This document shows, piece by piece, positions 42,216-48,856 of a stretch of DNA of 50,509 bases. The notes under the pieces were generated by a model. That model was not told the DNA's origin. It worked only from the letters and a program-made list of their open reading frames with translations, and did no database searches. This DNA comes from a virus. The DNA is taken from positions 1 through 50,509 of IMG/VR virus record IMGVR_UViG_3300021959_000071; one strand, given 5' to 3'. The position numbers and the translations under genes are program-made. Position 1 is the first letter of the stretch; each line of letters opens with the position of its first letter.

Positions 42216-42917
42216 TGCTATTGAAACGGCCCAGCCTCTGCTACTTAAGGCTATATAATCAGTATTTAGCGAACCGCTAGTAGGTGCTGAATTTGTACCT
42301 CCTAAATTCAATTCACCGTTATTAGTACCTGCAGTATTAACTGCAGCTAGTATACCATCAACTGCACCCTGTACTAAATTGTTATTCTCTGCCAGGAAGC
42401 TGGTAACGGTGCTAGAAATAGTACCACCACTAAATTCTGTCAAGTCATTACTAGTAACGTTAACTGATTGAAGATTTATATTAGAGCTTAAAGATGGTAT
42501 ATTACCAGTTAAACTACAAAACTGAGCATCAAATAATTTAAGACTAGCAGGTAACACCGGTATACCGCCTCCCATTGAGTAGTTAGAGCCTATGTTTAAA
42601 TTCTCGAGTAGTGTGTAGGATGACAAGTTAGCTAGCGGTACATCAAGTGTGTTGGATTGAAAGGTAGCTGTAATGATATTCTGTGGCATATACTGGTCTA
42701 CAGAACCGGTTAGTTTATTTGATGCAAAATTTATATATTGTAGGTTATCGTCGTTTACACTCGATATAATAAAATTAGTGACATCATTACCAACGCACGT
42801 AATACTAGTGAGACCAGTATACGACGTAACACTCACTTGCCCACTAAGCTTAGGGCAAGATGTACCTAAATCGACCTCAGTTGCTACTTCCTCCGTTGGT
42901 GTAAAATTTAATCTCAT
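42213..42917 (-). CDS. Leucine-rich-repeat-like virion protein (234 aa)
   Basis: Irregular leucine-rich repeats fill residues 20-190: 'LTSITCVGNDVTNFIIS', 'LQYINFASNKLTGSV', 'LLENLNIGSNYSMGG', 'LKLFDAQFCSLTGNIPSL', 'LQSVNVTSNDLTEFSGG'. The end, 'LNLGGTNSAPTSGSLN...SSRGWAVSIA', is a cap I associate with phage and bacterial LRR surface proteins. It is third in a minus late operon (43803 to 42213) and has no own late box. Likely a tail-surface ligand-binding protein. Confidence 0.7.
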   Translation of the reverse strand: MRLNFTPTEEVATEVDLGTSCPKLSGQVSVTSYTGLTSITCVGNDVTNFIISSVNDDNLQYINFASNKLTGSVDQYMPQNIITATFQSNTLDVPLANLSSYTLLENLNIGSNYSMGGGIPVLPASLKLFDAQFCSLTGNIPSLSSNINLQSVNVTSNDLTEFSGGTISSTVTSFLAENNNLVQGAVDGILAAVNTAGTNNGELNLGGTNSAPTSGSLNTDYIALSSRGWAVSIA

Positions 42918-42938
42918 TATATATTGATTAGTTTAAGT

Positions 42939-43289
42939 TTAAGGTGAACCAGGCCTCTTATACAAGCCACAAGTTACACCTGGTTGCATATACACAAACG
43001 TATCGTTCGGCGATGGTTGGTAATATAAATCACGAATCTCGCCGTTATATGTATGGTCTGCAGTATCAGTTGGTGCACTAAATACATCTGACAATCCATC
43101 ACCCCAGCTGACCGTAGAGTCGCTTGGGCTTGTTATTTCAAACCCCTTTATTGTTGTACCTGTTGCCGGTTCAGAGAAGTACCAGAGATGATTAGTACTA
43201 GGCCATACCTGGGCGGATCCTAAGTACGCTGCCGTTACTTGCGTGGAGCCTATTTTAAGATTATCTGCTAAATTTAAAGGTACGCTCAT
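42939..43289 (-). CDS. Small virion protein (116 aa)
   Basis: Begins one base after the stop of the upstream gene with AGGA in front of the ATG, so translation is coupled. Residues 9-29 'NLKIGSTQVTAAYLGSAQVW' are a motif common in phage structural proteins, followed by a PKD-like strand pair 'FEITSPSDSTVSWGDGLSD' and 'DHTYNGEIRDLYY'. Probably a baseplate or fibre accessory displayed with the LRR protein. Confidence 0.65.
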   Translation of the reverse strand: MSVPLNLADNLKIGSTQVTAAYLGSAQVWPSTNHLWYFSEPATGTTIKGFEITSPSDSTVSWGDGLSDVFSAPTDTADHTYNGEIRDLYYQPSPNDTFVYMQPGVTCGLYKRPGSP

Positions 43290-43290
43290 A

Positions 43291-43803
43291 TTATCCTACA
43301 ATTATGTAAAGTGTGGTTGGATCAGGTACAGCTATAGCATCATATTGCGCTTGAGTTAGTCTGTATAAGAACTGAACACCAGCAGTATTTTGCACGAATT
43401 GACCCTTGTAGGCAAAAACGTCTCCAAGATCTTCACCTCCAGATAATATAAACCCGTCTGTGACATTAAGGTCACCTTCCTCGACATCCACATCTCCGAA
43501 GAATTCCGTGAAACCTTCTACGGAAAATTCACCTGTTACTTCGAACCCAGTACTACCTGTAAGAGAATGAGCACCGGGCATTGTAACTGGTCCAGTAAAA
43601 TCTGCTGTACCGTTAAAAGTTGCATCACCAGTAACGTCTATAAAGGGAGCAGCTGACAGAGTGAACTCTTGTATTGCAGATAGAGTAGTCTGTACTGTGT
43701 CAATACCCGTCACAGATAGACTAGATTCCTGGTCCGTTACAAGCGCTTCAGTCCCTATTAACGTTTGGCTTTCTGGAAGGTCGGTTATGCGTTTATTTGA
43801 CAT
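43291..43803 (-). CDS. Small tail fibre protein (170 aa)
   Basis: N-terminal docking-type motif 'NKRITDLPESQTLIGTEALV' (3-22), then regular beta repeats ('GDATFNGTADFTGPVTM', 'GFEVTGEFSVEGFTEFFGDV') forming a shaft, and a C-terminal 'FLYRLTQAQYDAIAVPDPTT...LYIIVG' tag known to me from many phage tail proteins. It heads the operon with the 116-aa protein and the LRR protein. A late box lies 10 nt upstream. Confidence 0.72.
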   Translation of the reverse strand: MSNKRITDLPESQTLIGTEALVTDQESSLSVTGIDTVQTTLSAIQEFTLSAAPFIDVTGDATFNGTADFTGPVTMPGAHSLTGSTGFEVTGEFSVEGFTEFFGDVDVEEGDLNVTDGFILSGGEDLGDVFAYKGQFVQNTAGVQFLYRLTQAQYDAIAVPDPTTLYIIVG

Positions 43804-43812
43804 ATGTAATAT

Positions 43813-43820
43813 TATTTATT
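43813..43820 (-). promoter_or_regulatory. Late promoter AATAAATA
   Basis: 10 nt before the ATG at 43803; a second overlapping copy is at 43817-43824. Confidence 0.5.
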
Positions 43821-43863
43821 TATTCTATACTGTAATACCGTACCTTTTCGTGATTGTATGTAC

Positions 43864-43879
43864 GGAACACTATTATAAT
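43864..43879 (+). promoter_or_regulatory. GGAAC-N5-TATAAT promoter
   Basis: GGAAC 43864-43868, TATAAT 43874-43879; the ATG at 43886 is 7 nt after the last T, so +1 coincides with the start codon. Confidence 0.75.
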
Positions 43880-43885
43880 GGTTAT

Positions 43886-44047
43886 ATGAAAAGTAAAAAA
43901 CCTTTACGCATCAATGATTCGTCGTTCAAGCGTCGTAATTTAGCGAGACATCCAATGCCGCCACCTGGTTTTTCTTTCACTGATAAGAAGAAGCGAGAAG
44001 ATCGGAAGAAATGCCGGAAAAGTGTATGTGATCGCGATGGAGAATAA
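43886..44047 (+). CDS. Small basic conserved-type protein (53 aa)
   Basis: Lys/Arg-rich peptide 'KSKKPLRINDSSFKRRNLAR' followed by a proline stretch and a basic end with two Cys ('KKCRKSVCDRDG'). Short basic proteins of this style occur in T4-like aquatic phages; function unknown. The start is fixed by the GGAAC promoter, which predicts a leaderless message beginning at this ATG; a longer upstream frame would run through the promoter. A further GGAAC promoter begins 2 nt after its stop. Confidence 0.62.
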   Translation: MKSKKPLRINDSSFKRRNLARHPMPPPGFSFTDKKKREDRKKCRKSVCDRDGE

Positions 44048-44049
44048 CC

Positions 44050-44065
44050 GGAACACCGATATAAT
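44050..44065 (+). promoter_or_regulatory. GGAAC-N5-TATAAT promoter (RadA-like)
   Basis: GGAAC 44050-44054 and TATAAT 44060-44065; the predicted leader to the ATG at 44104 is about 32 nt and purine-rich. Confidence 0.75.
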
Positions 44066-44103
44066 TAAAGAGAAGAAAGAAACAATATCAATCAATTAAT
44101 ACA

Positions 44104-45024
44104 ATGAACTTAGGATACGATACAACGCAATTTCAGTCTGTCAGCAATATCAAAATACCAGATCTTTTCTACCGACGTTATAAGTCAGGTATCGAAACTA
44201 TCGATGATCTTTTCGGTGAAGGTGTTCTACCTGGTAGTGCTATTACGATGACTGCTCCTGCTGGTTGCGGTAAGACTACTTTCTTATTGCAGATGCTCGA
44301 AGGTTTGAGTAAGCAGGGGTACGAGACTGCTTATGCTTCAGGTGAAGAGAGTGCTGTGCAGCTAGCTTTTACATGTAACCGGATTACGGTTAAGAGCGTT
44401 AAGGTCGCTAACGAGACAGATATTGATACTCTTTGTGATGCTATGAAGCAGTTCGACGTTTTAGTTGTCGATTCTTTTCAAGCTCTAACTTCTACAAAGA
44501 AGATGAATCGCGCTGAGCTTGAACGCCATGCCGTCAGCCGGTTAACTCGCGCTGCTAAAGATACTGAGTGTACTGTATTCTTTGTTATGCATCTTACTAA
44601 AGATGGTAAGCTTAAAGGTAGTACTATTGTACCGCATACCGTTGATGTTAATATGGAGATTGCTGTTGAAGGTGAGTTCGAAGATGGGCTTCGTAAGATT
44701 CACTTTAGTAAGAACCGCTTCGGAGCTTTGAACGAGGTAGTATTATCTCTCGGACATGCCGGATACGACTTCGGTAACCCTGTTAAGATTGATGATTCTG
44801 ATAAGGCTCCGTCCAAGAAGAATCGAAAGCAGACAGAGTTTGAAGCTATACTTGATATGAAAGAGCCTCCTCACATTAGCATCGACCGTGTTATGGAGAA
44901 GCTTAACTGCGACTACAATACTGCATATAATCGTTTACGTGAGCTAGTATTGAATAATAAGCTCGAGAAGTTTGGTAAAGGTAAGACTTCTATCTACAAG
45001 CATACGACTACTACAGCAGTTTAA
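44104..45024 (+). CDS. RadA-like recombination ATPase with winged-helix tail
   Basis: A RecA-fold ATPase of the RadA/Sms type, probably acting in recombination-dependent replication or branch migration. Visible: Walker A APAGCGKTT (51-59), 'YASGEES' (77-83, RadA has YVSGEES), Walker B 'VLVVDSFQAL' (119-128), 'VMHLTKDGKLKGSTIVPHTV' (161-180) matching RadA's H-V-T-K...H region, and KNRFG (203-207), the RadA hallmark. The N-terminal zinc finger and the C-terminal Lon-like domain of bacterial RadA are absent. Instead residues about 241-300 look like a winged helix ('TEFEAILDMKEPPHISIDRV', 'YNTAYNRLRELVLNNKLEKF'). A UvsX role is the alternative, but KNRFG argues for RadA. Confidence 0.82.
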   Translation: MNLGYDTTQFQSVSNIKIPDLFYRRYKSGIETIDDLFGEGVLPGSAITMTAPAGCGKTTFLLQMLEGLSKQGYETAYASGEESAVQLAFTCNRITVKSVKVANETDIDTLCDAMKQFDVLVVDSFQALTSTKKMNRAELERHAVSRLTRAAKDTECTVFFVMHLTKDGKLKGSTIVPHTVDVNMEIAVEGEFEDGLRKIHFSKNRFGALNEVVLSLGHAGYDFGNPVKIDDSDKAPSKKNRKQTEFEAILDMKEPPHISIDRVMEKLNCDYNTAYNRLRELVLNNKLEKFGKGKTSIYKHTTTTAV

Positions 45025-45047
45025 AGGAAAAAGATCTTGAACAATAA

Positions 45048-45063
45048 GGAACTACGATATAAT
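45048..45063 (+). promoter_or_regulatory. GGAAC-N5-TATAAT promoter
   Basis: GGAAC 45048-45052, TATAAT 45058-45063; predicted +1 near 45070 at the foot of a hairpin. Confidence 0.75.
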
Positions 45064-45073
45064 TAAATAGTAA

Positions 45074-45090
45074 GAAGGAACGACTCCTTC
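45074..45090 (+). promoter_or_regulatory. 5'-leader hairpin
   Basis: GAAGGA / TCCTTC perfect stem with a five-base loop at the very start of the predicted transcript. It may protect the mRNA end; no T run follows. Confidence 0.5.
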
Positions 45091-45126
45091 AGTAATAAAT
45101 CAAACAAACTAAAAAAAACTAAGAAA

Positions 45127-46131
45127 ATGGGACATAATATTACGGCACGAGACAAACAAGAAGGCCTTAGGCAAGCTTGGCATAACTTGACAGATGTAAA
45201 GGAGGTTATCCACCTAAAGGACAACTATCTAACATCATGGGATGTTGAGCGACGTGAACTCTTATTTGATGCAAATGGTGAGACTGTTGACTCAGGGTTT
45301 GACATTCTAGTCGGTAGTGATGATGGTCAGCTGATTGGTAAGCCGATGTCAAAGGCATATAAAGAAGTATCGAACGAATCGTTTATGGATCTTGTCAGCG
45401 ATGCTATGCACCGACTACCGAAGGCTAAGCTCGAGAGTGTTGGTTCAGTCGGTAACCGTGGTAAGGTTTTTGCGACTATAAGTCTCAGTGACCATAAAGA
45501 GTATAATATCGGTGACCGTCAATTCCAGGACTTCTTAAACTTCGGTAATGCTCATGATCAGAGCTCGCGTCTGTGGATTAACAATACAAATATATGTACT
45601 GTATGTGAGAATACATTCAACTTCAACCTAAGATCTAATGATGGTCTAGTAGGGTCAGCTGTTCACCGCGGTGATGTTGAGCTCAAGCTAGCTGATCTAA
45701 CAGTACTGGTAGATGAGTTTCTCGGTACGCAGCAAGATTTCAAGACGAAGTTCGATAAGCTTTTGAAGCGCCGGATTGATCTAGAAAACGCTCAGCAGCT
45801 ATTTACAGGCTTCCTTACCCGCAATAGACCTAAGGATAATGTGAGTACGCGTTGCCTCAATACAGTTGAACGCCTTGGTGAATTGTTTACCAGAGGTGCT
45901 GGTAACCGCGGAGAGAGTTACGCTGATGCGTTCTCTGCAGTGACTGACTATTATACTCACAGCAGTACGCGCGGTGGTGGTAAGAATAAATCTAGTCAGT
46001 ACTACTCATCTGAGCACGGACTTGGTCGTATGAATAAAAATGCATTTTGGACTGTAGTTAACAACCGCCATCTTTGCGAAAGGACAATTAACCGAGGTAA
46101 AACTCTCTTAGATATCGCATCAATTAACTAA
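45127..46131 (+). CDS. DUF932 family phage protein
   Basis: A 334-aa protein matching the phage/plasmid DUF932 layout: N-terminal 'LKDNYLTSWDVERRELLFDA' (30-49), 'DILVGSDDGQLIGKP', 'FATISLSDHKEYNIGDRQFQ' (120-139), then 'LNFGNAHDQSSRLWINNTNI' and 'CTVCENTFN', and a helical C-terminal half. The molecular role of the family is not established; some members are linked to anti-restriction annotation. A long A-rich leader (about 55 nt with a 5' hairpin) distinguishes it from the leaderless genes. Confidence 0.72.
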   Translation: MGHNITARDKQEGLRQAWHNLTDVKEVIHLKDNYLTSWDVERRELLFDANGETVDSGFDILVGSDDGQLIGKPMSKAYKEVSNESFMDLVSDAMHRLPKAKLESVGSVGNRGKVFATISLSDHKEYNIGDRQFQDFLNFGNAHDQSSRLWINNTNICTVCENTFNFNLRSNDGLVGSAVHRGDVELKLADLTVLVDEFLGTQQDFKTKFDKLLKRRIDLENAQQLFTGFLTRNRPKDNVSTRCLNTVERLGELFTRGAGNRGESYADAFSAVTDYYTHSSTRGGGKNKSSQYYSSEHGLGRMNKNAFWTVVNNRHLCERTINRGKTLLDIASIN

Positions 46132-46152
46132 CGAGTATTCTATATATAATAA

Positions 46153-46160
46153 TATAAATA
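46153..46160 (+). promoter_or_regulatory. Late promoter TATAAATA
   Basis: Perfect consensus 8 nt before the ATG at 46168, inside the middle-gene region, giving late expression to the following small genes. Confidence 0.62.
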
Positions 46161-46167
46161 AGTAGTA

Positions 46168-46359
46168 ATGGATATGAATAATATTAAAACCGAAGGATAT
46201 ACTTTCACTCTTAATTCAAACACAGGAGTGGTCTTAGTATATACAGATGAGGATGTAATGAATCCTATATATGTCGGCCGGAACCGTAATATTACGGATC
46301 AGAAATCTTTCGAGATTGAGGTTGCATATATACTCAATGAACTACCTACATGTCAGTAA
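46168..46359 (+). CDS. Small hypothetical protein (63 aa)
   Basis: Unrecognised, acidic, with 'YTFTLNSNTGVVLVYTDEDV' near residues 11-30 and a helical end. It begins 2 nt after a predicted late +1 and overlaps the next gene by 10 nt. First gene of a run of five small genes. Confidence 0.6.
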   Translation: MDMNNIKTEGYTFTLNSNTGVVLVYTDEDVMNPIYVGRNRNITDQKSFEIEVAYILNELPTCQ

Positions 46360-46580
46360 ATCGAATACTTGAAGTTGTACAGAAGGGTCGCACTCACTTA
46401 GTTAAGTTTGACCTAGAAGCAACTTATAACACAGATGAATTTAGAGAGTTCGTCGTAATGAAAGAAAGCAACCTCAAGGTTAGCGGTGCAACATTGAAGC
46501 GTAAGTTCGGGCCAGATTTATATCTACATTTAGACCTAGCCTATAACCTATTAAAAGAAGTTGATATTAGTAATAAATAA
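46350..46580 (+). CDS. Small hypothetical protein (76 aa)
   Basis: Unrecognised. A strand-helix pattern with 'RTHLVKFDLEATYNTDEFRE' and a basic 'ATLKRKFGPD' turn. Starts inside the preceding gene (10 nt overlap), so it is translationally coupled. No membrane segment or known motif. Confidence 0.6.
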   Translation: MSVNRILEVVQKGRTHLVKFDLEATYNTDEFREFVVMKESNLKVSGATLKRKFGPDLYLHLDLAYNLLKEVDISNK

Positions 46581-46594
46581 TATATAATAAAATT

Positions 46595-46798
46595 ATGCAA
46601 CCGAAATATACAAAAGGTCAAACAATTAATTATAAATCCGGAGACCACTTTCACTCCTATGGAGAAGTAATTAGTATAGAAGAAAAAATGATTGCTGGAG
46701 AAACGCAAGTAGTTTACCTCGTATCAGAAGGCAATGGTGGTCAGAGAATGACCTACGTTAATCAGTCTGATGTACTGACTCTACTCACAGAGAATTAA
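46595..46798 (+). CDS. Small beta-rich protein (67 aa)
   Basis: Looks like a small SH3-like barrel: 'YTKGQTINYKSGDHFHSYGE', 'VISIEEKMIAGETQVVYLVS', 'GGQRMTYVNQSDVL'. Unknown function. It lies 14 nt after the preceding gene; a weak NNTAAATA box at 46572-46579 is 16 nt upstream, farther than in typical late genes. Confidence 0.6.
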   Translation: MQPKYTKGQTINYKSGDHFHSYGEVISIEEKMIAGETQVVYLVSEGNGGQRMTYVNQSDVLTLLTEN

Positions 46799-46802
46799 AA
46801 TC

Positions 46803-47174
46803 ATGTCATGTAAAGATAAAGGTATTCTGCCTATCATTAGCTGTATATGTATAGCTAACGTAGCAGCTGCTATCACTCTCGTCGCTATTTTCAGACCATG
46901 GGAGGTGCGAAAAGCTTCACCGCAGACTAGAGCTACTCCAATTGCCCTGATAGATGAGAACTCTATTTTTACATCTGATTATATCTTACCTAAGCCACCA
47001 GTACCTGAGCTAGCTATTGTAAGAGAGAACGAATCTAAAGTAAATATAGAGCATAAGGAGCATCCGACGAAGGTGGAATATACAAAGCAACCTAAACCAG
47101 CCATAGGACCTGAACCTGTGAAGAAAAAGAAATGGCTCAGGTTTAGGAGTCCAAGCCGACATATTAATCAGTAG
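46803..47174 (+). CDS. Membrane-anchored small protein (123 aa)
   Basis: A single N-terminal hydrophobic helix at about residues 8-30 ('ILPIISCICIANVAAAITLV') is followed by a Pro/Lys/Glu-rich extended region and a basic end ('KKKKWLRFRSPSRHINQ'). Two Cys lie in the hydrophobic part, but no canonical lipobox follows a signal. Topology with the tail in periplasm or cytoplasm cannot be told. A spanin-like or superinfection-exclusion role is conceivable only from shape. It starts 4 nt after the previous stop. Confidence 0.6.
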   Translation: MSCKDKGILPIISCICIANVAAAITLVAIFRPWEVRKASPQTRATPIALIDENSIFTSDYILPKPPVPELAIVRENESKVNIEHKEHPTKVEYTKQPKPAIGPEPVKKKKWLRFRSPSRHINQ

Positions 47175-47190
47175 AGATCACAAGAAAACT

Positions 47191-47463
47191 ATGCAAACAA
47201 AAAAACAACGACCTAGGTCCGACAGAGCTCAAGCTGCCCTAGATAAGAAGAAGGAAACGGACCCTCAATCCGCCCAGAGAGACTTAATGTATATTCAAAG
47301 GAGAAAAGAAGAGAATGCGTTTATAAATGAGCAGGTAGATATGTTACATGCTACAGGTGTTACAGCCATTATTGAGAAGTACGGTACTGATGATGTTGAT
47401 AAAATTGACAGGATGTGGTTCAAAGTGCTTGGTAAGATGGTTGATGGCTATATGACTAGTTAA
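47191..47463 (+). CDS. Small hypothetical protein (90 aa)
   Basis: Basic N-terminus ('KKQRPRSDRAQAALDKKKET') followed by an alpha-helical C-terminal half with 'ATGVTAIIEKYGTDDVDKID'. Unknown. 16 nt after the membrane-protein gene and probably in the same transcript. Confidence 0.58.
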   Translation: MQTKKQRPRSDRAQAALDKKKETDPQSAQRDLMYIQRRKEENAFINEQVDMLHATGVTAIIEKYGTDDVDKIDRMWFKVLGKMVDGYMTS

Positions 47464-47499
47464 GTGTAATTTATAAGACTACATAAATCGATACAAAGA

Positions 47500-47515
47500 G
47501 GAACACCAATATAAT
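47500..47515 (+). promoter_or_regulatory. GGAAC-N5-TATAAT promoter
   Basis: GGAAC 47500-47504, TATAAT 47510-47515; ATG at 47522 exactly 7 nt after the last T, predicting a leaderless transcript. Confidence 0.78.
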
Positions 47516-47521
47516 AATATT

Positions 47522-47719
47522 ATGTCAATGATTATTAAGTTTAAAACTAAAGAAGCGTATGATACATGTCATACATTTATTAACGGTAACGGGTTCTGTT
47601 TTAGAACACGTGGTGAGGATAAGATGATTGAATTCTCCTATGAGTACGCAATGCAGGAAGTTGTAGGATTTTGCAACGGCATTCTAGGTCTAGAGGGTAA
47701 TTTTGAAATTGTTGTATAG
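47522..47719 (+). CDS. Small hypothetical protein (65 aa)
   Basis: Alpha/beta protein with 'IIKFKTKEAYDTCHTFINGN' and 'GLEGNFEIVV', a ferredoxin-like or ACT-like small fold by pattern. Function unknown. Driven by a leaderless GGAAC promoter; the next gene starts 2 nt after its stop. Confidence 0.62.
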   Translation: MSMIIKFKTKEAYDTCHTFINGNGFCFRTRGEDKMIEFSYEYAMQEVVGFCNGILGLEGNFEIVV

Positions 47720-47721
47720 AT

Positions 47722-48015
47722 ATGAAGACGAAAGAAACACGTGTGAAGCTCACGCCGTTGCGAGATACTCTTAAAATGCTATTGAGCGGCAATTCTATGC
47801 AGGTTACCTTTACAAAGAAAGATGGTACAGAACGTACTATGATTTGTACAACAAAGGCTAGTAGCATTCCGGAAGATAAACAACCAACAGGCGAAAATAC
47901 TCTCAAAGAGAATACTGATATACTCAGAGTTTATGATATTGAGAATGAAGGTTGGCGCTCATTCAGAGTCGAGAATATACAATCATGGCAATTTGCAAGC
48001 GAGTATAAGTTATAG
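47722..48015 (+). CDS. DUF2693-like SH3-barrel protein (97 aa)
   Basis: Resembles a small phage family annotated as DUF2693 or SH3-barrel: N-terminal helix 'TPLRDTLKMLLSGNSMQVTF' (11-30), strand 'KKDGTERTMICTT' (32-44) and the end 'ILRVYDIENEGWRSFRVENI' (67-86). Common in T4-like aquatic phages; role unknown. Second gene of the 47522 transcript. A new GGAAC promoter begins at its stop codon. Confidence 0.66.
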   Translation: MKTKETRVKLTPLRDTLKMLLSGNSMQVTFTKKDGTERTMICTTKASSIPEDKQPTGENTLKENTDILRVYDIENEGWRSFRVENIQSWQFASEYKL

Positions 48016-48030
48016 GAACTCTGATATAAT
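48015..48030 (+). promoter_or_regulatory. GGAAC-N5-TATAAT promoter
   Basis: GGAAC 48015-48019 (overlapping the upstream stop region), TATAAT 48025-48030; ATG at 48037 exactly 7 nt after the last T. Confidence 0.78.
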
Positions 48031-48036
48031 AATAGT

Positions 48037-48261
48037 ATGACAATGATTATTACCAAGAAGTCGATTGAAAAACAAGAGCGAGAAATTCAGTATGAGCAAC
48101 TGCTAGCAGATGAGCATCATAAACTTGCTCTCGATAAAGCAATGCTGTTAGACTTTGTACACCTCGTAGTTGCTAACAAGCAACGGTCCGGAGAGTATAG
48201 CAACAGCAGAGACGATCTACGGGTAAAGGCGGGTGAGCTATTAACACAATTAAACCTTTAA
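48037..48261 (+). CDS. Small helical protein (74 aa)
   Basis: Almost wholly helical and charged ('KKSIEKQEREIQYEQLLADE', 'LDKAMLLDFVHLVVANKQRS'), probably a coiled coil. Unknown function. Leaderless middle-type promoter; the membrane-protein gene follows after 6 nt. Confidence 0.6.
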   Translation: MTMIITKKSIEKQEREIQYEQLLADEHHKLALDKAMLLDFVHLVVANKQRSGEYSNSRDDLRVKAGELLTQLNL

Positions 48262-48267
48262 TAATAT

Positions 48268-48558
48268 ATGGTTATATTTAAACGTGTAAAGAAGTTCTGT
48301 TTGCATAGCTATGAAACTGATCACACTGCGTTCACTTGCGAGTTAATAAGTCTGGTATTTGCTGTAGTAGCAAGTTTAATGTTAGCAGTAACAGCTGAAG
48401 CACCTAATATGAAATACATATACCCTGGCTTTTTTGTTAGCTGTACTGCTGCAACGTACGGTTATTATAGACGCAAGCTAGCCTGGCCAATGATATTGAC
48501 ATCGTATTATATGGTAGTAAATATATTTGGAATGGGAGTAGTATATAAAATATGGTAG
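48268..48558 (+). CDS. Small integral membrane protein (96 aa)
   Basis: Three predicted membrane helices: about 25-46 ('CELISLVFAVVASLMLAVTA'), 50-67 ('YIYPGFFVSCTAATYGYY') and 71-95 ('AWPMILTSYYMVVNIFGMGV'), with a basic N-terminus inside. Early or middle expression from the promoter at 48015. Candidates are a holin-like, exclusion or host-membrane modulating protein; three helices with short loops would suit a holin but no neighbouring lysin is visible. Confidence 0.6.
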   Translation: MVIFKRVKKFCLHSYETDHTAFTCELISLVFAVVASLMLAVTAEAPNMKYIYPGFFVSCTAATYGYYRRKLAWPMILTSYYMVVNIFGMGVVYKIW

Positions 48559-48589
48559 CTGAATCTTTAATTTAAGTAGCCATTGAATA

Positions 48590-48605
48590 GGAACTAGCAT
48601 ATAAT
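48590..48605 (+). promoter_or_regulatory. GGAAC-N5-TATAAT promoter
   Basis: GGAAC 48590-48594, TATAAT 48600-48605; followed by a hairpin and a small ORF, then the terminator at 48809. Confidence 0.7.
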
Positions 48606-48629
48606 AAGGAAGATTAAAAGTAAAATAAA

Positions 48630-48648
48630 CACTAGCAAGTCGCTAGTG
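48630..48648 (+). other. Hairpin in untranslated leader
   Basis: CACTAGC / GCTAGTG seven-base perfect stem, five-base loop, about 18 nt downstream of the predicted +1 of the 48590 promoter. No T run. Confidence 0.5.
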
Positions 48649-48652
48649 TATG

Positions 48653-48660
48653 CATAAATA
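48653..48660 (+). promoter_or_regulatory. Late promoter CATAAATA
   Basis: Last A 7 nt before an ATG at 48667. Confidence 0.5.
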
Positions 48661-48666
48661 AATTAA

Positions 48667-48777
48667 ATGAAACAGAATAACCATATATTCACCGGTACAT
48701 ATTTACCGCAGCTCGTCACGAGCCGCAGTATCTGTACTAGACCGAATATGTCAGAAGGGAGTATGGGTCTATTTTAG
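48667..48777 (+). CDS. Possible small late ORF (36 aa)
   Basis: A 36-codon frame starting MKQNNHIFTGTYLPQ with no recognisable domain. The only support is a late box placed 7 nt before its ATG, the spacing seen at real late genes. Bases within it can also form a GCTCGT/ACGAGC hairpin, so the segment may instead be untranslated RNA. Confidence 0.35.
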   Translation: MKQNNHIFTGTYLPQLVTSRSICTRPNMSEGSMGLF

Positions 48778-48789
48778 TTAAGTTCAAAA

Positions 48790-48805
48790 GGAACATAATT
48801 ATAAT
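48790..48805 (+). promoter_or_regulatory. GGAAC-N5-TATAAT promoter facing a terminator
   Basis: GGAAC 48790-48794, TATAAT 48800-48805; predicted +1 at about 48812 lies inside the left arm of the terminator stem. Confidence 0.55.
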
Positions 48806-48808
48806 AGA

Positions 48809-48836
48809 CCTTGGCAACAACAGCCAAGGTTTTTTT
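48809..48836 (+). terminator. Intrinsic terminator
   Basis: CCTTGGC / GCCAAGG seven-base stem (48809-48815 with 48823-48829), loop AACAACA, seven T. Ends transcripts of the small-gene region before the RNA locus. Confidence 0.92.
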
Positions 48837-48856
48837 ATGTAACGAATAACAGAAAA

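Noticed and set aside
43661-43885. Plus-strand extension of the 53-aa gene to 43661
   Set aside because: It would run antisense through the fibre gene and through the GGAAC promoter; the leaderless start at 43886 fits the pattern.
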